A DNA stretch of 64,000 nt, taken from positions 62,001 to 126,000 of the forward strand of contig CALQJX020000009.1 in the NCBI GenBank assembly GCA_943331005.2, in the 5' to 3' direction. Within the stretch, counting starts at the first letter, position 1, and every line of letters starts with the position of its first letter. The position numbers and the translations under genes are program-made. Below the pieces are notes generated by a model. It saw only the letters and a list, made by a program, of their open reading frames with translations. It made no database searches and was not told the DNA's origin. This DNA comes from Bordetella parapertussis. GTDB lineage: Bacteria; Bacteroidota; Bacteroidia; Chitinophagales; Chitinophagaceae. Below are positions 25,334 to 34,400 of this stretch, in pieces.

Positions 25334-28300
25334 TGCAACCACACCGCTCACTTCACCTGCAGTACCTATTGTTGCTACAGCTGTGTTGCTGCTGCTCCAT
25401 ACACCACCTGTTGTGTCATTACTTAAAGTTATTGTAGCAGCCTCACATACTACTGCAGTACCTGTTATAGTACCAACTACAGGCAGTGGGTTCACTGTTA
25501 CTACCTGTATAGTATGATCAGTACCACAAGAGTTTGTATAAGCATAAGAGATGGTTGCAGTACCGGCAGCCAAACCATTCACAATACCTGTAGTACCTAT
25601 GTTAGCTACAGCTGTATTGCTGCTGCTCCATACACCACCTGTTGTTGCATTGCTTAATGTTGTAGTTGCCGCATCACATACTACTGCAGTACCTGTTATG
25701 GTACCTGGAGCAGGAAGTGGGTTCACTGTTACTACCTGTGTAGTATGATCAGTACCGCATGAGTTTGTATAAGTATAAGAGATAGTTGCAGTACCTGCAG
25801 CCACACCGCTCACAACACCTGTAGTACCTACGGTAGCTACAGCTGTGTTGCTGCTGCTCCATACACCACCTGTTGTATCATTACTCAATGTTGTTGTTGC
25901 AGCCTCACATACTACCGCTGTACCTGTTATGGTACCAGCTGCAGGAAGTGGGTTCACTGTTACTACCTGAGTATCATAAGCTGTTCCGCAAGAGTTTGTA
26001 TAAGTATAAGAGATCGTTGCAGTACCTGCAGCCACACCGCTCACAACACCTGTAGTACCTATTGTAGCTACAGCTGTGTTGCTGCTGCTCCATATACCAC
26101 CTGTTTTGGCATTGCTCAATGTTGTTGTTGCAGCCTCACATACTAATGCTGTACCTGTTATAGTACCAGCAGCCGGAAGTGGGTTAACTGTCACTACCTG
26201 TGTAGCATACGCAGATCCGCATGAGTTTGTATAAGTATAAGAGATAGTTGCAGTACCTGCAGACATACCAGTCACAATTCTTGCAGTAGGCGCTGCAGCT
26301 CCTGCTGTACCTACTGTAGCTACAGCTGTGTTACTGCTGGTCCATACACCACCTGTTGTGGCATTGTTCAGTGTTGTCATTGATGACTCATCAATTGTTG
26401 TTGCAGACTCACATACTACTGCTGTACCTGTTATAGTACCTGCAGCAGGCAGTGGGTTCACTGTTACTACCTTAGTAGTATGATCAGTACCACAAGAGTT
26501 TGTATAAGCATAAGAGATCGTTGCAGTACCTGCAGCCACACCACTCACAACACCTGTAGTACCTACTGTAGCTACAGCTGTGTTGCTGCTGCTCCATGCA
26601 CCACCTATTGTGGCATTGCTCAATGTTGTTGTTGCAGCCTCACATACTACTGCTGTACCTGTTATAGTACCAGCTGTAATAGCATTATTAACAGTGATAG
26701 TAAATGTACCGGGAGTACCAGAACAACCATTTTTGGCCGGAGTAACAGTAACTGTACCTACTATAGAAGCACCACCCGTATTTGTTGCAACAAAAGAAGG
26801 AACAACAGAATAAGCATAAGTAGCCTGAACATACAACATTTTGGTAGTACCTGCACATGGATCACCAAAAACAGCATTAGTTGCAGGAATTGTAGCAGTA
26901 GATTGACCCACTACATATGACTGAACAATAGAAAGACTAGTAGAAGAATGACATGAGCCTGTTGCAAAACTGCCGCATGAACCGGAAGGATTACCATAGC
27001 TGGCGAAAGTAACAGCAGTAAACACTGCACCGGTTGGCGCTGTAAGTACAACATTAGCGTTTTCATTGGCGGTACCACAGAGTGTTCCTGTAGCTGTTGC
27101 AGCCAGACCAATTGAAGAATTAGAGTTTGTCCAAAGATAATATGTACCTGAAACACTACTACTAAAAGAAAGAGTTCCCTGCGTAGCACCATTACAGATA
27201 GTCTGACCTGATGGAACAGTAACATCAGGCAATGATGTTACTGTCACAATGGTTGTAGCATTACAGCCGGTAGACAGCGCATATGTTATAGTAGTAGTAC
27301 CACCTGCAACACCGGTAACAATACCTGTAGAACCCACCGTAGCAATCGCTACATTAGCAGTGCTCCATGTACCACCAGAAGTAGCATCAGCAAGTGTGTT
27401 TGTAGCACCGTCACAAACTGTTGCCGTACCTGTTATTGCAGCAGGACTGGCATTTACCGTAAGTATTTTAGTAGCAGCCGTACCACAACCCGTATTATAG
27501 GTGATACGGGTAGTACCTGCAGCTACTGATGTAATAACACCTGTAGAAGCATTGACCGTTGCTCTTGCTGTGCTGCTGCTACTCCATGTACCATACAAAA
27601 CTGTATTTGTAAAAGTTGTTGTTGCACCACCAGAACATATAGTAGAAGCACCCGATATTGCTGCCGGAGTAGCTCTGACAGTTACTGTAGTTGTCACAAC
27701 ACATCCAGGTCCTGTACTGTAAGAAATTATACAAGTTCCGTTTGCTACACCTGTAACACTACCTGTAGTAGAAACAGTACCAACTGCAGTGTTGCTGCTT
27801 GTCCATGTACCACCCGACGCACTGTTGGTCAAAGGAGTAGAAGAAGCTGCACAAACCGATGTGGTGCCCGAAATAGCACCAGGCGCTGCATTTACAGTTA
27901 ATACCTTCGTAGCAAAACCACATGTAGTAATATAAGAAATACGAGTAGTGCCCGTAGCAACAGCAGTTACAACACCTGTATTTACATCTACAGTTGCAGT
28001 TGCTGTATTGTTGCTGCTCCAGGTACCATAAGGTGCAGAGCTTGTATACGTAATAGGGGTACCACCAACACAAAGAACATAAGATCCAGCATTTACATAA
28101 GTGGGAGAAGATGTAACATAAACATCCCTTGTTGGTTGGAAAGAACCACAGGCATTGGTGAGTGAATAAGTTATTGTTGATGTTCCGTTTGCCACACCTG
28201 TCACAATACCACCGGTACCTACAGTTGCTATTGCAGTGTTGCTGCTGATCCATGTACCACCGCTTACCGTATTGGCAAATGTTGTAGTACCACCTACACA

Positions 28301-29440
28301 AGCAGTTGCAGTACCTGTTACAGATCCCGGAGTTGCATTTACCGTCATAAGATTAATAGCTGTTGTACCGCAACCTGTAGTATAAGTGATACTAACTGCA
28401 CCGACAGCAACGCCGGTAACAACACCGGAAGTTGAAACAGTAGCCCTTGCTGTGTTACTGCTGCTCCAAACACCATAAGGAACAGTATTAGAAAGTGTTT
28501 CAGTAGATCCGACACAAACAGAATCGCCACCGGCTATTGTAGCAGGTGAAGCAGACACGGTAACTATTTTAGTAACCATATCAGAACCGCATGGATTAGT
28601 AACCTGATAAGATATTGTTGCAGTACCAATTGCCACACCGGTAACCACACCACCACTTGTTATTGTAGCTACAGCAGTATTAGCTGACGTCCATGTACCA
28701 CCCGAAGTAGTGTTTGTGAGTGTTGTCGTAGACCCGGTACAGATATTACTAGTACCTCCGCCAATTGCAGCGAGTGCCGGAGTAACATAAACCGAAACCA
28801 ATTTTGTTGCCGTTCCGCCACAAGATGCTGTATATGTAACATTCATTGTACCCGCAGCTACAGGAGTAAGCACACCTGAAGCACTAATTGTAGCCACCGC
28901 AGTATTACTGCTAGTCCATGTACCACCTGAAGTTGTATTCGTGTAAGTCTCTGTAGTACCTGTACAAGCAGTATTGCTTCCGGTAACAGCAGATGGACCG
29001 TCAGAAACGGTCACCCTTGTTGTGGTAGCACTGGTAAGTGAGCCACTGGTATTACAGGTACCCGAACCTGTCCATGTCAACACACAATAGTAATAACTAA
29101 CACCATTGGTAGCTGTAGATGGAGTATAAGTTACAGAACCCGAACCAGCGGTTGCAGTAGAGCCTGACGTTGTACTTACCAATGTTCCTCCTGAAGTAGA
29201 GTTAGTACTATTTACATACCAATTAATAGAAATAGTTACACCAGAACTGCCACCCGAACCCGAGTTACATGTACCGTATGTAAACGATAAATTGGTTGGT
29301 GTTGCACCGTTACAAAACACTCTGGATGATGTCATACTATTTGATGCATCGGGTACATACACCCTCACCGCAAATGCGTTTGTCCAGGCAGAAGCCAGGA
29401 ACAGAAGGATAAAAACTGATATAAATTTCACTTGTTTCAT
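25331..29440 (-). CDS. N-terminal part of giant BIG2 adhesin D with one SUEL-type lectin-like domain, ended by TGA
   Basis: A signal peptide (MKQVKFISVFILLFLASAWT, then NAFA) and the shared N-terminal module (YVPDASNSMTSSRVFC) precede about eight BIG2-like modules. A PKD-like domain with a nested SUEL/Gal_Lectin-like insert follows (about residues 783-875: FASYGNPSGSCGSF, CHSSTS, FGDPCAGTTKMLYVQA), then six of the nine near-identical 77-residue modules. The frame stops at the TGA after 1369 codons, so the product would lack the T9SS sorting domain and presumably not be anchored. Read through, the gene would encode about 2613 residues up to 21599. It starts 36 bp after its receiver gene. It may be a recently disabled gene, a switchable one, or an assembly or consensus error in a repeat. 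Confidence 0.85.
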   Translation of the reverse strand: MKQVKFISVFILLFLASAWTNAFAVRVYVPDASNSMTSSRVFCNGATPTNLSFTYGTCNSGSGGSSGVTISINWYVNSTNSTSGGTLVSTTSGSTATAGSGSVTYTPSTATNGVSYYYCVLTWTGSGTCNTSGSLTSATTTRVTVSDGPSAVTGSNTACTGTTETYTNTTSGGTWTSSNTAVATISASGVLTPVAAGTMNVTYTASCGGTATKLVSVYVTPALAAIGGGTSNICTGSTTTLTNTTSGGTWTSANTAVATITSGGVVTGVAIGTATISYQVTNPCGSDMVTKIVTVSASPATIAGGDSVCVGSTETLSNTVPYGVWSSSNTARATVSTSGVVTGVAVGAVSITYTTGCGTTAINLMTVNATPGSVTGTATACVGGTTTFANTVSGGTWISSNTAIATVGTGGIVTGVANGTSTITYSLTNACGSFQPTRDVYVTSSPTYVNAGSYVLCVGGTPITYTSSAPYGTWSSNNTATATVDVNTGVVTAVATGTTRISYITTCGFATKVLTVNAAPGAISGTTSVCAASSTPLTNSASGGTWTSSNTAVGTVSTTGSVTGVANGTCIISYSTGPGCVVTTTVTVRATPAAISGASTICSGGATTTFTNTVLYGTWSSSSTARATVNASTGVITSVAAGTTRITYNTGCGTAATKILTVNASPAAITGTATVCDGATNTLADATSGGTWSTANVAIATVGSTGIVTGVAGGTTTITYALSTGCNATTIVTVTSLPDVTVPSGQTICNGATQGTLSFSSSVSGTYYLWTNSNSSIGLAATATGTLCGTANENANVVLTAPTGAVFTAVTFASYGNPSGSCGSFATGSCHSSTSLSIVQSYVVGQSTATIPATNAVFGDPCAGTTKMLYVQATYAYSVVPSFVATNTGGASIVGTVTVTPAKNGCSGTPGTFTITVNNAITAGTITGTAVVCEAATTTLSNATIGGAWSSSNTAVATVGTTGVVSGVAAGTATISYAYTNSCGTDHTTKVVTVNPLPAAGTITGTAVVCESATTIDESSMTTLNNATTGGVWTSSNTAVATVGTAGAAAPTARIVTGMSAGTATISYTYTNSCGSAYATQVVTVNPLPAAGTITGTALVCEAATTTLSNAKTGGIWSSSNTAVATIGTTGVVSGVAAGTATISYTYTNSCGTAYDTQVVTVNPLPAAGTITGTAVVCEAATTTLSNDTTGGVWSSSNTAVATVGTTGVVSGVAAGTATISYTYTNSCGTDHTTQVVTVNPLPAPGTITGTAVVCDAATTTLSNATTGGVWSSSNTAVANIGTTGIVNGLAAGTATISYAYTNSCGTDHTIQVVTVNPLPVVGTITGTAVVCEAATITLSNDTTGGVWSSSNTAVATIGTAGEVSGVVA
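26379..26395 (-). repeat. 17-nt perfect palindrome inserted in one repeat
   Basis: ATTGATGA-C-TCATCAAT. It lies in the segment encoding the extra residues TIDESSM in the second near-identical module, and the sister repeats lack it. The insertion keeps the reading frame. Confidence 0.7.
26815..27090 (-). other. SUEL/Gal_Lectin-like domain inside adhesin D
   Basis: Encodes VTFASYGNPSGSCGSF, GSCHSSTS and FGDPCAGTTKMLYVQA. It is nested between NSNSSIGLAATATG and PSFVATNTGG of a PKD-like domain, exactly as in adhesin C. Confidence 0.75.
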
Positions 29441-29476
29441 ATTACTGTTTTTTGCTTTTTTTTGTTTTTATGATGA

Positions 29477-29875
29477 TCAGCAGGCTATTTGTATTTTTTT
29501 CATATCCAGAAACCGCTCCGTTTCATAACTCACCATATCCAGCTGGTTTTCATCTTTCATGATGTAGCCAGAAACTCCGTTTCTTATCGCATCTACCACC
29601 ACTTTCACTTCTTTCTGAGCAGAAATCATCAACATATGTATCTGTGGATATTGCTTTTTGACCTCTTTTACAACGTCCAGTCCGTTTCCGGGAGGGGCGT
29701 CAAAGTCCAATAGAATAAGATCCGGTACTATATGTATGTTTGACAAACACTCAGCACTGTTTTCAAACATATAGATATTTTTAAAACCCATGTTTGAAAG
29801 ATGCTTGTTGTATAAAAACCGACAAAGAGCACTGTCATCAACAATAAAAACTTTAAACTGTTCTTTACTTTTCAA
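29477..29875 (-). CDS. Single-domain CheY-like response regulator, cassette D (TTG start)
   Basis: A 132-residue receiver if started at TTG 29875, giving (M)KSKEQFKVFIVDDSALCRF, which aligns with MKNKNEMKVFVVDDS of cassette C without gaps. The frame is open to an ATG at 29941, but that start lies upstream of the sigma-54 promoter at 29903-29917 and would add 22 residues the paralogues lack. D13/D14, phosphoacceptor D57 (ILLDFDAPPGNGLDV), the SAQ Ser and the Lys of YIMKDE are present. It is the most divergent of the four, for example KQYPQIHMLMISAQKEVKVV. It is co-oriented with adhesin D (36 bp gap) and divergent from the activator gene. No output domain is present. Confidence 0.85.
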   Translation of the reverse strand: MKSKEQFKVFIVDDSALCRFLYNKHLSNMGFKNIYMFENSAECLSNIHIVPDLILLDFDAPPGNGLDVVKEVKKQYPQIHMLMISAQKEVKVVVDAIRNGVSGYIMKDENQLDMVSYETERFLDMKKIQIAC

Positions 29876-29902
29876 TTTCTCTATCAATTTTCCATATAAT
29901 AA

Positions 29903-29917
29903 ACAACCTTCGTGCCA
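29903..29917 (-). promoter_or_regulatory. Sigma-54 (-24/-12) promoter, cassette D
   Basis: The minus strand reads TGGCAC-GAAGG-TTGT, with a perfect -24 half (TGGCACG). It lies 28 bp before the proposed TTG start of the receiver gene. Confidence 0.8.
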
Positions 29918-29953
29918 CGAATACAATAAATTGATTGTCAACTACTTACAATT

Positions 29954-29985
29954 TCCACATTATGAAATAGTGTCCCATTTTGGGA
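29954..29985. promoter_or_regulatory. Candidate upstream activator sites shared by cassette D and the regulator operon
   Basis: TCCCATTTTGGGA (29973-29985) is a clean dyad (TCCCA-TTT-TGGGA) starting exactly 56 bp beyond the cassette D -24 element. A second copy, TCCACATTATGAA (29954-29966), starts 37 bp from it. The dyad ends 14 bp before the -33 element of the divergent activator gene, so bound regulator could also affect its own transcription. Confidence 0.55.
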
Positions 29986-29999
29986 ATTATTTTGTCAAA

Positions 30000-30029
30000 T
30001 TGAAGAATTTTATTATACTACTAACTTTG
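30000..30029 (+). promoter_or_regulatory. Vegetative Bacteroidota-type promoter of the activator-kinase operon
   Basis: TTG (30000-30002), 19 bp, then TAACTTTG (30022-30029). This fits the TTG / TAnnTTTG consensus of Bacteroidota housekeeping promoters. The inferred start is near 30036, about 75 nt before the ATG at 30111. Confidence 0.65.
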
Positions 30030-30110
30030 CAATCTATATGTTAAACAGTGGGTAATTATTACTTATCTTCGATTGTTCTTGTAGTTTTATTAAAAATTTT
30101 CCACCTGCTA

Positions 30111-31466
30111 ATGCAACAGTTCAGGATATTTGTTGTGGAAGACGATCCCTGGTACGGAAAAATTCTGGAATACCAGTTATCTCAGAATCCCGACCATGTA
30201 GTAACTCTGTTCACTACCGGCAAAGAGTGTATCAAAAACCTGTCTTTGAGGCCGGATCTTATTAGTATAGATTATTCCCTGCCTGATATTGATGGAGTAG
30301 GACTGTTGAAAGCGATAAAAGACTACAACAGCAACACACCAGTCATAGTTATCAGTGGTCAGGAGGATGTAAGCACTGCCTTAAGCCTGCTTAAAAAAGG
30401 AGCAAACGAGTACCTGACCAAGGAAGACAACACCATAGAATTACTGCTGAATGCCGTAAAGAATGCCAAGGAAAGGCAATCGCTGCGCAAAGAAGTAGAA
30501 ACACTGAAAGAAGAACTTGGTCAGAAATACGATTTCCGCAAGGCTATTATTGGCAATAGCGAACCAATGATGCGTATTTTCTCATTTTTGGAAAAAGCAG
30601 CAAATACGAATATCAATGTATATATCACCGGCGATACCGGTACCGGTAAGGAGGTAGTTGCCAAGGCCATACATTACAATTCTGAACGGAAGAAAAAGCC
30701 TTTTGTTGCTGTAAACATGGCAGCAATACCCAGAGAACTGATAGAAAGTGAGTTGTTTGGTTACGAAAAAGGAGCATTTACCGGGGCACAGAGCCGGAAG
30801 ATCGGAAAATTTGAAGAAGCTAATAAAGGCACCATTTTTCTGGATGAGATAGCCGAGTTGGATCTGAGCCTCCAGAGCAAGATACTGAGGGTATTGCAGG
30901 AACGCGAACTAACGCGTGTAGGTGGCCAGGAGAAAGTAACCCTGGATGTGCGCCTGATAGTAGCAACACATAAAAATTTACCAAACGAAATTAAAGCAGG
31001 AAGATTCCGCGAAGATCTTTTCTATAGGATCATGGGACTACCAATCACCCTTCCCCCACTCAAAGAACGCGGCAATGATATTTTATTGCTGGCAAGGCAT
31101 TTCCTCGACGAGTTCTGCAAGAGCAATAAAATGCCTGCTATCAACTTCACGAATGAAGCTAAGGAACAGCTTATGAAGTATCATTATCCGGGCAATGTCC
31201 GTGAACTGAAATCTGTCATAGACCTTGCAGCAGTAATGTGCAGCAATTCTGTGCTGGACGCAGCAGATATATACTTTACAAGTGTTGCACAGGAAGAAGA
31301 TTTCTCTTCTGCAGAGAAAACACTGAAACAATATACCAATGAGATCATACAGCGGTATCTGAAAAAGCATAACAATAATGTTGTTTCAGTAGCAAAAAAA
31401 CTAGGTATCGGCAAGTCTACCATTTACAAGCTGATCAATGAAAAAGAAATAACATTACATTCATAA
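30111..31466 (+). CDS. NtrC-family sigma-54-dependent response regulator (451 aa)
   Basis: A three-domain enhancer-binding activator. REC, about residues 4-120, has D11/D12 and phosphoacceptor D54 (ISIDYSLPDIDG). The AAA+ core, about 143-380, has Walker A GDTGTGKE (174-181), the sigma-54 contact loop GAFTGA (221-226) and Walker B GTIFLDEIAEL. A Fis-type helix-turn-helix sits at about 410-448 (VAKKLGIGKSTIYKLI). The frame is open from a GTG at 30048, but the extra 21 residues are hydrophobic and unlike a REC start. I chose ATG 30111 (MQQFRIFVVEDD), downstream of the vegetative promoter. Its stop overlaps the kinase start by one base (TAATG). Next to four sigma-54 promoters, it is the obvious activator of the adhesin cassettes; this is inference. 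Confidence 0.95.
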   Translation: MQQFRIFVVEDDPWYGKILEYQLSQNPDHVVTLFTTGKECIKNLSLRPDLISIDYSLPDIDGVGLLKAIKDYNSNTPVIVISGQEDVSTALSLLKKGANEYLTKEDNTIELLLNAVKNAKERQSLRKEVETLKEELGQKYDFRKAIIGNSEPMMRIFSFLEKAANTNINVYITGDTGTGKEVVAKAIHYNSERKKKPFVAVNMAAIPRELIESELFGYEKGAFTGAQSRKIGKFEEANKGTIFLDEIAELDLSLQSKILRVLQERELTRVGGQEKVTLDVRLIVATHKNLPNEIKAGRFREDLFYRIMGLPITLPPLKERGNDILLLARHFLDEFCKSNKMPAINFTNEAKEQLMKYHYPGNVRELKSVIDLAAVMCSNSVLDAADIYFTSVAQEEDFSSAEKTLKQYTNEIIQRYLKKHNNNVVSVAKKLGIGKSTIYKLINEKEITLHS

Positions 31467-34400
31467 TGGGTATCAATACTTTAAGAGAAGAACTGGAGAA
31501 AGCCAGACTAGAGCGACTGGCTGCGGATGCGCGCATAGAATTGCTGAAGAAAGAAATGGCAACAGAGGACCATCAGAAAGAGGTTATGGTTCCTGCCCTT
31601 CCTGGCTTCATGCAAATGGTGAACAGTCTTGCGCTGATCTACAACAATTCTCAGGACGGTATTCTGCTGGAAGACGAAAACAGAAACATCCTATTTGTAA
31701 ACAGTGTTTTCTGTTCCATTTTCGGTATAGACGCAGACCCTGTATCTCTTATCGGTACCGATTCGATAGAATTATTGAGAAAAAATCTAAGCCTGCTCAA
31801 AGACCCGAAAACATATGTAGCCAAAACAAAGCGTATAATTAAAGACAAAGAACATGTTGTAGCCAATGAAGTGGAATTAGAAAATGGCAATACATTCTCT
31901 TTTGATTATGCACCTCTTATATACAACAATATTTACTCAGGCAATTTCTGGAAGTACATAGATGTAACAACTAAAAAGAACGCAGAACAAAGCCTTAGTA
32001 AACAAAGATCATTTTACGAAAAGATACTTAACAATATTCCGGGCGACATTGCAGCATTCAGCAACGATCACAAATATCTATTCCTTAATCCGGAGGCAGT
32101 AAAGAACCCTGAAATGAGGGATTGGCTCATTGGTAAGGATGATGAAGAGTATTGCAGACACACCAACAAACCGCATAAAATTGCCGAAACCCGTAATAAG
32201 ATGTTTGCATTGGTGCAAAAAACACGGCAATCTGTAGAATGGGAAGAAAAATTGTCAGCAAAGGACGGCATTAATGAACATCATCTGCGCAAGTTGTACC
32301 CTATTCTTGACCAGAATGGTCAGCTAGAGATGGTTTTGGGATATAGTCTCAATATTTCTCACAACAAGTTCATAGAAGAGCAGGCACATAAAAGCCAGAA
32401 AAGATATAAGGAAATATTCAATTACAGCCAGGCATGGATCTGCACTCATACACTGAATGGCGAGATACTGACCATAAATCCGGCAGCATGTAAGATCCTT
32501 GGCTATTCTGAAAGCGAAATGACTGGTAAGAATATCAAGTCATTCCTGCACCAGAAAATGCAGAAAGATTTTGAAGAAGAATACCTGCAAAAGATCAGGG
32601 ACATCGGTGTTACCGAAGGAATACTTACTATTTTCTCCAAATCCGGTGAAAAAGTACATATGCTTTATCAGAATTACCTGCTAAGTGAACCCGGTAGCGA
32701 ACCATATATTATAGGATTTGCACAGGATATCACTGACAGACTCTATGCAGAAGAAGCACTGAAAAGGAGTGAGGAAAAATACAGGAAGATCATAGAAAAT
32801 ATGAATCTGGGTATGATGGAAATAGATGCCGATGAACGCATCATTTTCACTAACCAGCAGTTCTGTGCTATGAGCGGCTATACATCAGAAGAATTGTATT
32901 CGCAGAAAGCCACTGATCTTTTCCTGGAGAATACGGAGAATCGTATTATCAATGAAAAAGGCTGGAAGAGCCAATATGGCATTGCTAACAGATATGAGTA
33001 TAAAGTAAAAACCAAAAGTGGAGATTCCAAGTGGTGGCTGGTAAGTACCGCATCGCTGCACAATACCGATGGGTCTTTGAGAGGTGCCATCAGTATCCAC
33101 CTGGATATTACCAAGCAAAAGAAATTGGAAAAAGATCTGAGAGAGGCGATGCAGAATGCAGAACGTTCTTCTCAGGCCAAGGAAGCTTTCCTTGCCAATA
33201 TGAGTCATGAGATCCGTACCCCTATCAATGCAATAATGGGTATGGGCAAACTGCTTTCAAAAAGCAATCTCAACAAACAACAACTTTTCTACCTGTCATC
33301 GATACGCACTGCCTCAGAAAACCTGCTGGTAGTCATTAACGATATTCTCGACATATCCAAGATTGAGGCGGGCAAGATAAACATAGAGTACATTCCTTTC
33401 GATCTTGAGCAACTTTCAAGACATGCCATTGCCATGCTGTCGCCCAAAGCTGAAGAGAAAGGACTGGAAATTGTTTGCGAAATAGACCCTAACATTTCTC
33501 ATTCACTTATTGGAGACCCGTATCGCATCAATCAGGTATTTATTAATATGCTGAGCAATGCGATAAAATTCACTGAAAACGGCTACATAAAATTCTGTGC
33601 AACGCTGGAAAAAGCTGAAGAGAAAGCACAGCAGGTTCTGATAACCATAGAAGATACCGGAGTAGGCATAAGCGAGGATTTCCTTGCCGAAATATTCGAC
33701 AAGTTCACGCAGGAAGACGAAACAGTAGTAAGAAAATTCGGTGGAACAGGGCTGGGAATGAGTATCACCAAACAGCTCATGGAGCTGATGGATGGCACCA
33801 TTCAGATAGAAAGCGAGAAAAACCTGGGTACTATCATCAAATTATCTTTCAATCTGAAAATTGGCACCCAAAAGATACTTGAAAAGAAAAGAGCAGTAAA
33901 AACAGACACCAGCAACATTGGCAATAAAAAGATATTGCTGGTTGAAGACAATGAACTGAACAGACTGCTAGCCTACACCATCCTTACCCAATACGGGGCT
34001 ATAGTAACAAGTGCCGATAATGGTCTTGCAGCTATAGAAATGGTGAAAAGCGAAACTTTCGACATCATACTTATGGACGTACAAATGCCCAAAATGGATG
34101 GAGTACGAGCCACACAGATAATAAGAAAGAACCACGACAGCAACATACCTATCATTGCCCTTACTGCAAACGCGCTGAAAGGCAAACGCGAAGAATATAT
34201 AAGCGCCGGCATGAACGACTACATTGCCAAGCCTTATAATGAAGAGAAAATGATAGCGGTGATAGCCAACTGGCTGCACAAAACCGAAAAAGGTACGCCC
34301 CCACCCGAAAGCTTTAAAGAAGAACCGGTAGTGGAGACCAAATCTGACAAAGACGGCCCGCTTTATGACATCAAGAAACTGATGCTGAAATGTGGTAACA

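Larger units (their letters stand above)
24558..26675 (-). repeat. Nine near-identical tandem 231-bp repeats in adhesin D
   Basis: Nine consecutive copies of a 77-residue module begin GTITGTAVVCEAATTTLSNA and end VVTVNPLPAA. They are far more alike than other modules in this or the neighbouring adhesins, which points to recent tandem amplification or gene conversion. One copy has two short insertions (near 26280-26311 and 26379-26395) and one carries the TGA. Boundaries are approximate. Confidence 0.85.

Noticed and set aside
24558-26675. Regularly spaced repeats that look like an array (CRISPR-like or satellite)
   Set aside because: The period is 231 bp, the whole unit is repeated without unique spacers, and the frame encodes a continuous Ig-like module. 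It is coding repeat DNA.
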